A stretch of 5,158 nucleotides of DNA from Chloroflexota bacterium. GTDB taxonomy: Bacteria; Chloroflexota; Dehalococcoidia; GIF9; UBA5629. The notes under the pieces were generated by a model. That model ran no database searches. It was not told the origin of the DNA and saw only the letters and a program-made list of their open reading frames with translations. The stretch covers positions 1-5,158 of the forward strand of contig VGOF01000122.1 in the NCBI GenBank assembly GCA_016875975.1. The letters are read 5' to 3'. Positions 1 through 5,158 of this stretch are shown here, piece by piece (within the stretch, counting starts at the first letter, position 1; the number at the start of each line of letters is the position of its first letter). The translations under genes and the position numbers were made by a program.

Positions 1-176
1 CCAGTAACTATCTTGCCCTGCTCTTGCAGCTTTTCTTTCATAGCCAGCACTTCATCCCGGCCACCTGTCTTGGTCATAGTGGTGCAGGTACCGCAGCCTA
101 CAATGAAAACCCTGTCCAGCCCATCCAGTTGTCCCTTGATCTCCTCAAACGGTTTCTGTTTAGTTATAGATTTCAT
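1..176 (-). CDS. metV: MetV-like methylenetetrahydrofolate reductase partner, N-terminal part (runs off window)
   Basis: This is the first 58 codons of a gene that continues past the window edge. The ATG at 176-174 follows a strong AGGAG site. The N-terminus has a short lead, then KPFEEIK, a predicted strand VFIVGCGTC (residues 23-31) and TGGRDEV (37-43), then a helix. This is the pattern I know from the MetV / 'methylene-THF reductase C-terminal-like' zinc or Fe-S family, which pairs with MetF to reduce methylene-THF to methyl-THF in the Wood-Ljungdahl methyl branch. Cys28 and Cys31 are likely metal ligands. Members I recall have a third cysteine four residues after the second; here that position is Thr35. 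The gene lies 45 bases after the nuoF-like gene on the same strand, so it is probably co-transcribed. metF would be expected next. The family call rests on a short fragment; the ORF itself is secure. Confidence 0.75.
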   Translation of the reverse strand, partial: MKSITKQKPFEEIKGQLDGLDRVFIVGCGTCTTMTKTGGRDEVLAMKEKLQEQGKIVT

Positions 177-183
177 AGTCACA

Positions 184-190
184 CTCTCCT
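184..190 (-). promoter_or_regulatory. Ribosome binding site of the metV-like gene
   Basis: On the minus strand AGGAGAG (190 to 184) stands 7 bases before the ATG at 176, a good Shine-Dalgarno match at normal spacing. It fixes the start of the short downstream fragment. It lies in the 45-base gap (177-221) after the stop of the upstream gene, in which I see no promoter or convincing terminator. Confidence 0.7.
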
Positions 191-221
191 AAAGCACTGC
201 TTCGCTTCACAGCAAAGCCCA

Positions 222-3200
222 TCATCGCTCCAGGTCACATCTGAGGCATCGCTTTGCCTCTTGCACAGCTATCTCATCCGAGAAACTGAGCTCTATTTCT
301 TCAAAGCTGCTCTTCCTCTCCTCTGTAGGCAACCTAGGCACCTCCAACCTCTTTTGTGACTCCCACGCCTCCTCTTCAAGCTTAGTAGCAGCTTCCAGGA
401 TAACCTCCGTCTTCATGTCATACATCTCCACCCTTGACGTATCGGCCTTGAGGTATTTATCTATAGCCAGCGCCCCCCTCCTGCCCGCAGCGATAGCCTC
501 TATCACCATACCCGGGCCAGTGACAAAATCTCCACCGGCAAAGACACCAGGGACATTGGTAGCCAGTGTATTGCTATCAACCGCCAGAGTTTCCCACCTG
601 GTCCGCTCCAAGGCACTATCGGGAGGCAAAAAAGACAGGTCAGGCGCTTGGCCAACAGCGGCTATTACTGTGTCCGCCTCCACAAAGAACTCTGACCCAG
701 AAATCGGCAGCGGCCGGCGTCGACCGCTGGCATCCATCTCTCCCAACTGCATGCGGATACACTGCAAACCAGTGACTTTCCAATTATCATTAACGATGCG
801 AGTTGGGCTAACCAGGAAATTGAACTGTATGCCCTCGGCCACCGCCTCATCATACTCTACCTCTGTCACAGGCATTTCCTCACGAGACCTCCTGTAAAAA
901 ATGCTAACCCCATCCGCACCAAGCCGCAGCGACGTCCTTGCCGCATCCAATGCCACATTGCCACCACCGATGACAGCCACCTTCTTCCCGACCCTGACCT
1001 GCTTCCCTACCTTCACATCTCGCAGGAATCGCAGCCCGTAGTGAAAACCCTCCACATCTTCCAACTCACCAGGTATCCCCACACGCTGGCTGCGCTGAGC
1101 ACCAGCAGCTACAAACACAGCAGCAAAGCCATCTTTCTTCAAATCATCGACGGTGAGATTGGCACCAACAGGAGTATTGTATCTTATGTCAACACCACGC
1201 CTGGCAATATACTCTATCTCCTGCTCGATAACCTTACGAGGCAATCGGAAATCAGGAATAGCCACAGAAAGCATCCCGCCGCCCACTGGCAAAGCCTCGA
1301 AGACGGTAGCCCCATATCCCATCTGGGCCAGATAATAGGCACAACTGAGTCCCGTCGGCCCTGCACCTATGACCGCCACTTTCTGAGGTCTAGTCCTGGG
1401 AAACGGTTCGGGCGGAGGCAACTTCGAAATGTTATCGAAATACCAATCGGCAGCAAATCGCTTCAGCGACCTGATGGCCACCGGTTCATCCATCTCACCA
1501 CGACGACACCTACCCTCGCAGGGGTGATGGCAGATACGACCGCATATAGCTGGGAATGGGTTCCTATCCCTGATGGTTTCCACAGATTCTAGGTATTCGT
1601 CACTAGCGATATGAGCAACATATTTGGGAATGTTGATGCCCACCGGACAGGTGTGCTGGCAGGGTGATATCATCAAAGAATCGCAGACAGCAGCAGGGCA
1701 TTTCTTTTCCCTTATGTGGGTCTCATATTCGTCACGAAAATAGTTTATGGTAGTCAGCACCGGATTGGGACAGGTCTGTCCCAGGCCACATAGCGAACTT
1801 TCCTTCACTGTCCTGGCAATATTAAGCAATGTGGCGATATCGCTATCTTGCCCCTTGCCTTGCGTTATCCTGGTCAATATCTCCAGCATCTGCCTGGTTC
1901 CCAGTCTGCAGGGTACACACTTGCCACATGACTCATCCTGGGTAAAACTCAAGAAATATCTGGCAACTTCCACCATGCAGGTAGCCTCGTCCATGACTAC
2001 CATGCCACCAGAGCCCATTATGGAACCAAGCTGAGCCAGTGAGTCATAATCCACGGGCGTATCAATAAATCTGGTGGAAATACAACCGCCCGATGGGCCA
2101 CCAGTCTGCACCGCCTTGAAACGCTTGCCACGAGGGATTCCACCGCCGATGTCAAAGATAACTGTAGACAAAGGCGTGCCCATTGGCACCTCTACCAGCC
2201 CACTGTTGGCTATCTTACCAGTCAAAGCAAAGACAGCAGTTCCTTTGCTCTTCTCGGTACCCAGGCTGGCAAACCATTCTGCCCCTTTATCTATAATCAC
2301 AGGCACCGCAGACAGTGTCTTCACGTTGTTGATATTGCTGGGCTTGCCATCCAGGCCAGATTGCGCCGGGAAGGGCGGACGAGGACGTGGCATACCACGC
2401 TTGCTCTCAATAGAAGCAATTAGTGCCGTCTCCTCGCCACAGACAAAAGCACCAGCGCCTTCTTTGACATGAATAACAAAGCTGAAGTTCGAGCCGAGGA
2501 TGCCAATGCCCAAAAAACCTCTCTGCTGTGCCTGCTCCAGTGCAATACAGAATCGCTTCACCGCCAGTGGATATTCAGCACGAACATAAATATAACCCTC
2601 CCTGGCACCTATCGCATAGCCAGCAATAGACAGACCTTCAATAACAGCATGAGGGTCCGCCTCTAGGATGGAGCGGTCCATGAATGCACCCGGGTCACCT
2701 TCATCCGCATTACAGATGACATACTTAATGGCCCCGGGGCTAGCCCGGCAGAACTCCCACTTTCGCCCCGTGGGGAAGCCGGCACCCCCCCTGCCTCGCA
2801 ACCCCGACTTCTTGATTTCCTCAATGACTTCTTCCGGCTTCATCAGCAGCACTTTCCGCAGCGCCCTGTAACCACCAGCTTCAATATAATGGTCTATCTT
2901 CTCTGGGTTGATACGCCCACAGTTGCGCAGGATGACACGCTGCTGCTTCTTATAAAAATTTATCTCTGCATAGTAGGGAACCCTTTGCCCTGTGGCAGGG
3001 TCACAATAAAAGAGACGTTCCACGGGTTTGTTATCCCGGAAATGGGATGTGACGATCTCGGCAGCATCTTCTGGTTGTACGCGTGTATAGAAAATGCCTT
3101 CAGGTTCGATAACTACATTGGGACCTTGCTCGCAGAATCCATGGCACCCAGTGAAATCAACTTCCACCCCTGCCACTTTATGGAGTCCAACCTCTGCCTT

Positions 3201-3281
3201 GAGCGCCTCGTAGACAGCATCACCACCACCGGAAACACACCCCGTGCCCTGGCAAACAAAAACGGTTCGTTGGTTTGCCAT
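222..3281 (-). CDS. nuoF: NuoF/HndC-type flavoprotein fused to a GltD/NfnB-type NAD(P) oxidoreductase
   Basis: This 1019-residue multidomain electron-transfer protein is probably cytoplasmic; no signal peptide or membrane segment is seen. Residues 1-85 form a thioredoxin-like [2Fe-2S] domain (Cys10, Cys15, Cys46, Cys50), as in HndC/HydB. Residues about 110-525 are the NuoF 51-kDa core: FMN/NADH glycine-rich motif GRGGAGFPTGRKW (163-175), NADEGDPGAF (191-200), CGEETALIASIE (281-292), an SLBB-like stretch (about 360-400), and the [4Fe-4S] ligands Cys452, Cys455, Cys458 and Cys498. The usual C-terminal ferredoxin domain is replaced by a GltD/NfnB-like module with Cys528, 533, 541, 545, 580, 584, 588 and 592. 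It has FAD motif GAGPTG (639-644), NAD(P) motif GGGNVA (772-777), YRR (796-798, possibly reading the NADPH 2'-phosphate) and the second FAD motif GVFAGGD (912-918). The chain ends with a CLRC pair (1012, 1015). The TAG of the NuoE-like gene lies 1 base before the ATG, and GGGGAG (3291-3286) serves as ribosome site. Plain NuoF is about 420-600 residues; the extra length is the fusion. NADH oxidation or reduction coupled to a second nucleotide or ferredoxin is inferred. Confidence 0.93.
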   Translation of the reverse strand: MANQRTVFVCQGTGCVSGGGDAVYEALKAEVGLHKVAGVEVDFTGCHGFCEQGPNVVIEPEGIFYTRVQPEDAAEIVTSHFRDNKPVERLFYCDPATGQRVPYYAEINFYKKQQRVILRNCGRINPEKIDHYIEAGGYRALRKVLLMKPEEVIEEIKKSGLRGRGGAGFPTGRKWEFCRASPGAIKYVICNADEGDPGAFMDRSILEADPHAVIEGLSIAGYAIGAREGYIYVRAEYPLAVKRFCIALEQAQQRGFLGIGILGSNFSFVIHVKEGAGAFVCGEETALIASIESKRGMPRPRPPFPAQSGLDGKPSNINNVKTLSAVPVIIDKGAEWFASLGTEKSKGTAVFALTGKIANSGLVEVPMGTPLSTVIFDIGGGIPRGKRFKAVQTGGPSGGCISTRFIDTPVDYDSLAQLGSIMGSGGMVVMDEATCMVEVARYFLSFTQDESCGKCVPCRLGTRQMLEILTRITQGKGQDSDIATLLNIARTVKESSLCGLGQTCPNPVLTTINYFRDEYETHIREKKCPAAVCDSLMISPCQHTCPVGINIPKYVAHIASDEYLESVETIRDRNPFPAICGRICHHPCEGRCRRGEMDEPVAIRSLKRFAADWYFDNISKLPPPEPFPRTRPQKVAVIGAGPTGLSCAYYLAQMGYGATVFEALPVGGGMLSVAIPDFRLPRKVIEQEIEYIARRGVDIRYNTPVGANLTVDDLKKDGFAAVFVAAGAQRSQRVGIPGELEDVEGFHYGLRFLRDVKVGKQVRVGKKVAVIGGGNVALDAARTSLRLGADGVSIFYRRSREEMPVTEVEYDEAVAEGIQFNFLVSPTRIVNDNWKVTGLQCIRMQLGEMDASGRRRPLPISGSEFFVEADTVIAAVGQAPDLSFLPPDSALERTRWETLAVDSNTLATNVPGVFAGGDFVTGPGMVIEAIAAGRRGALAIDKYLKADTSRVEMYDMKTEVILEAATKLEEEAWESQKRLEVPRLPTEERKSSFEEIELSFSDEIAVQEAKRCLRCDLER

Positions 3282-3282
3282 G

Positions 3283-3771
3283 CTACTCCCCGCTGTCCCT
3301 CTTAGTGAATATCTGAGCCACTTTTCTAGGATTCACATGTCCATAAGTGGTGGTGCCGATAACCAGATTCGGCGCCAGTGCACACACGCCGATGCAGGCA
3401 ACCGTCTCCAATGTGTACTCGTAATCTGGCGTAGTCTCTCCTTCCTCAATCCCCAGATGCTGTTTCACCAGCTTCAGGATAGTCTTACCTCCGCGTACAT
3501 GACAGGCAGTACCCCGACATACTCGGACCACATTCCTCCCCTGTGGCTTGGTATAGAGCTGAGAATAGAAAGATATCACACCCTGCACCTGCACAGGATA
3601 CAACCCCAAAGCACTAGCTATGCGCGATGTGGCCTCTGGCGGGATATAACCAACATCCTCCTGTATCTTCTGAAGCAGTGGAATCAGAGCCCACCTCTGC
3701 CGCTGGCATTCCCTTATCATCTCATCTATTCGCCCCAGGTCAACACCTTGCTTCTTTGCCGATTTAGTCAT
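3283..3771 (-). CDS. nuoE: NuoE/HndA-type thioredoxin-fold [2Fe-2S] subunit
   Basis: This 162-residue protein has the full length of the NuoE/HndA/HydC family. An N-terminal helical domain (about residues 10-65) contains LIPLLQKIQEDVGYIPPEA and the VISFYSQ stretch typical of the family. The C-terminal thioredoxin-like domain carries the [2Fe-2S] ligands Cys85 and Cys90 (CRGTAC) and Cys126 and Cys130 (CIGVC), the classic C-x4-C / C-x3-C set. The family passes electrons as the small partner of the FMN/NADH subunit, which is encoded 1 base downstream. The 8-base overlap with the upstream molybdopterin gene implies translational coupling and a fixed stoichiometry. I chose the ATG at 3771 over a GTG at 3777 because AGAGGGTGA lies 6 bases before the ATG but would be too close to the GTG. 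The GTG start would add two residues (164 in total). NuoE-type function is clear from the motifs; membership of a particular complex is inferred from context. Confidence 0.93.
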   Translation of the reverse strand: MTKSAKKQGVDLGRIDEMIRECQRQRWALIPLLQKIQEDVGYIPPEATSRIASALGLYPVQVQGVISFYSQLYTKPQGRNVVRVCRGTACHVRGGKTILKLVKQHLGIEEGETTPDYEYTLETVACIGVCALAPNLVIGTTTYGHVNPRKVAQIFTKRDSGE

Positions 3772-5158
3772 CAGCACTCACCCTCTCTAGTTTCACTGAA
3801 CACGACTTCACAGCCAAAGCCTTCGTTTGGTTGTCTGCAACAAAATCAAACAAACCAAATACAGGAGCCTCCGGCCAGGAAGCAGACATGAACACATTGC
3901 CTTTGCTTACCGCTCCTGTTATTCTGGCCTCTACAATCACTTGACCCACAGGAGACGACAATCTGACCTTATCGCCGTCTTTGACCTTTAGTTTCTTGGC
4001 GTCAGCCGAATTGACCTCCACAAATGCCTCAGGCATGAACTTCTTCAATCTTGCCGACCTTGAGCTTCGAGTGCCGGCCCCGAATTGGTAAAGCACGCTT
4101 CCTACCAAAAGCGTTAAGGGAAAACCATCACCTGAGCCGATAGGCCGTGGAACCTGTTCCAACAACGAAAAATGCTTGTGCTCAGACGGCCTGTAATTGA
4201 CACGCCCATCCCACAGACCCTTAGCATCAAGCTTTGCATAGCTCACGCCGCCATACAAAGGAACCAGCTCCGCTATCTCATCCATGACTTCCTTGGAAGA
4301 AAGATAAGCCATAGAGTAGTCCATATTATCGGCCAGCCGAAGTATAATCTCCCAGTCCGGCAAGCTGTCCCCCAGTGGGTTCAAGGCTTTTCTGAGCCGT
4401 TGCACTCTACCCTCAAAGTTGGTAAACGTCCCCTCCCTTTCAGCGAAGCTCGCTGCAGGCAAAACTACCTTTGCCAACTTGGCCGTCTCGGTGAGAAACA
4501 TATCCTGCACCACCAGAAAATCCAACGACTCAAGCGCCTGTCTTACCACATCGGAATTGGGGAAGCTGACTACCGGGTTCTCTCCAACGATATACATGCC
4601 CCTGATACTACCCGACTTCGCTGCCTTAACCATTTCAAAAGCAGTCAGGCCAGCCTCGGTCAGCAGCCGGCAGCCCCAGCGCGCTTCGAATTTTTCCCTT
4701 ACCTTGGCATCTATCAAGGGCTGATAGCCAGGAAGATAATCAGGCAAACTCCCCATATCACAGGCGCCTTGCCCATTGCTGTCTTGCTGGAGCATATACA
4801 GGCATCCACCATCACCCGTGTCTGTCAACAGGACTAGATTGGCCAAAGCAGCCATCCCATCGCCCTGTTGTCCAACACCACTGCCACATACAATAGATGC
4901 CTTCTTAGCTCCAGCAAATAACTTTGCAGCCTGGACTATATCCACCCACTTCACACCCGTGACACCCTCAATATTCTCAGCAGTGAACCCCTGCAACGCC
5001 TTGGCCAATGCCTCGAAATTGTCCACTCGCTTTATCACGCTATCCTTGTCAAACAGCTTCTCTTCTATGATGGTTCTGGCCATTCCGTTTATCAAAGCTG
5101 CATCAGTGCCAGCTTTAGGCTGCAGCCACAGATGCGCCCAGGAGGCAAGCACCGTCTG
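3764..5158 (-). CDS. Molybdopterin oxidoreductase subunit, FdhA/NuoG-like (5' end outside window)
   Basis: This is the last 464 residues of a larger protein; the frame is open to the window edge, so the true start is outside. It covers the end of the molybdopterin oxidoreductase domain and the C-terminal dinucleotide-binding domain. Visible motifs, numbered from the edge: WLQPKAGTDAALINGM (11-26), the glycine-rich CGSGVGQQGDG (91-101), NGQGACDMGSLPDYLPGY (128-145), MYIVGENP (188-195), VVQDMFLTETAKLAKVVLPA (216-235) and EREGTFTNFEGRVQ (240-253). The C-terminal domain runs from about 345 to 460 (LLVGSVLYQFGAGT, then a barrel with VKDGDKVRLSSPVG at 392-405). These are family marks of FdhA-type formate dehydrogenases and their NuoG relatives. 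The arginine expected before the QGACDMG motif is Gln124, and the C-terminal segment resembles NuoG, so formate activity is not assured. The catalytic Cys/Sec and the N-terminal Fe-S domains are not visible. It overlaps the NuoE-like gene, suggesting one soluble NAD(P)-linked complex. Confidence 0.88.
   Translation of the reverse strand, partial: QTVLASWAHLWLQPKAGTDAALINGMARTIIEEKLFDKDSVIKRVDNFEALAKALQGFTAENIEGVTGVKWVDIVQAAKLFAGAKKASIVCGSGVGQQGDGMAALANLVLLTDTGDGGCLYMLQQDSNGQGACDMGSLPDYLPGYQPLIDAKVREKFEARWGCRLLTEAGLTAFEMVKAAKSGSIRGMYIVGENPVVSFPNSDVVRQALESLDFLVVQDMFLTETAKLAKVVLPAASFAEREGTFTNFEGRVQRLRKALNPLGDSLPDWEIILRLADNMDYSMAYLSSKEVMDEIAELVPLYGGVSYAKLDAKGLWDGRVNYRPSEHKHFSLLEQVPRPIGSGDGFPLTLLVGSVLYQFGAGTRSSRSARLKKFMPEAFVEVNSADAKKLKVKDGDKVRLSSPVGQVIVEARITGAVSKGNVFMSASWPEAPVFGLFDFVADNQTKALAVKSCSVKLERVSADD
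3778..3786 (-). promoter_or_regulatory. Ribosome binding site that decides the nuoE-like start
   Basis: The minus strand reads AGAGGGTGA here, 7 of 9 matches to the consensus AGGAGGTGA. It ends 6 bases before the ATG at 3771 and directly abuts the alternative GTG at 3777, so the ATG is favoured. The site lies inside the last codons of the molybdopterin gene, whose TAA ends at 3764, so the two genes are probably translationally coupled. Confidence 0.55.

Noticed and set aside
177..221. The 45-base gap before the metV-like gene, examined for a promoter, attenuator or terminator
   Set aside because: Only short GCTT/AAGC matches are present, too weak for a stable hairpin, and no -35/-10 pair is evident. 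It holds a ribosome site and nothing else I can support.
243..260. Six-base-pair inverted repeat (GAGGCA/TGCCTC, 6-base loop), considered as a terminator
   Set aside because: It lies within the last codons of the fusion gene, has no following T-run on the minus strand and encodes the conserved CLRC end. Coding constraint explains it.
1041..1592. A 183-codon open frame on the plus strand inside the fusion gene
   Set aside because: It lies opposite the FAD and NAD(P) motif region of the fusion protein. The translation is low in recognisable structure and has no ribosome site worth noting.
3244..3891. A 215-codon open frame on the plus strand, antisense to the NuoE-like gene
   Set aside because: The translation has no recognisable domain, and it lies opposite a gene with clear family motifs and good ribosome sites. 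It is best explained as an antisense shadow.
4172..4837. A 221-codon open frame on the plus strand, antisense to the molybdopterin gene
   Set aside because: Its residues mirror the codons of the real gene, and no domain is seen. The minus-strand frame carries strong molybdopterin-family motifs throughout.
222..5158. Part of a full respiratory complex I (nuoA-N) operon
   Set aside because: NuoE, NuoF and NuoG-like genes are present, but no membrane or quinone-site subunits appear. The HndC-type N-terminal domain and the GltD-like fusion point to a soluble complex.
3764..5158. An [FeFe]-hydrogenase catalytic subunit, as expected in a HydABC operon
   Set aside because: No H-cluster cysteine motifs are seen. 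The motifs are those of molybdopterin oxidoreductases.

Overview
The window is a densely packed, single-strand stretch of a bacterial redox operon. All four genes are on the minus strand, so transcription runs from high to low coordinates. The reading order is: a molybdopterin oxidoreductase subunit related to formate dehydrogenase FdhA and to NuoG (5158 to 3764, 5' end outside the window); a NuoE/HndA-type thioredoxin-fold [2Fe-2S] subunit (3771 to 3283); a 1019-residue NuoF/HndC-type flavoprotein fused to a GltD/NfnB-type pyridine-nucleotide oxidoreductase (3281 to 222); and the first 58 codons of a MetV-like protein, the partner of methylenetetrahydrofolate reductase (176 to 1). The first two genes overlap, the next pair is 1 base apart and the last gap is 45 bases. 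I see no terminator or promoter inside, so this looks like one transcription unit entered and left in the middle.

The gene content points to an anaerobe that handles C1 units on tetrahydrofolate, probably by the Wood-Ljungdahl pathway. An acetogen-like or uncultured lineage (Dehalococcoidia/Chloroflexota or a clostridial/deep-branching anaerobe) would fit. This is a guess from gene type and order; nothing in the window fixes the taxon.

Inferred working model: the three large proteins form a soluble complex. Electrons would move between an NAD(H)/FMN site in the NuoF part, the [2Fe-2S] centres of NuoE and of the NuoF N-terminus, the [4Fe-4S] centres of NuoF and the fused domain, the FAD/NAD(P) sites of the GltD/NfnB-like part, and the Fe-S/molybdopterin subunit. 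Two pyridine-nucleotide modules in one chain recall electron-bifurcating transhydrogenases (NfnAB, and the Sporomusa-type Stn complex) joined to the HydABC/HndABCD/NuoEF scaffold. The Mo/W subunit lacks the arginine expected at the formate site of classical formate dehydrogenases, so its substrate is open. The MetV start directly downstream suggests that the complex may supply electrons to, or balance cofactors for, methylene-THF reduction.

The most interesting items are the NuoF-NfnB fusion and its chimeric Fe-S junction, the arginine-to-glutamine change in the Mo/W subunit, and the linkage of this complex to metV.
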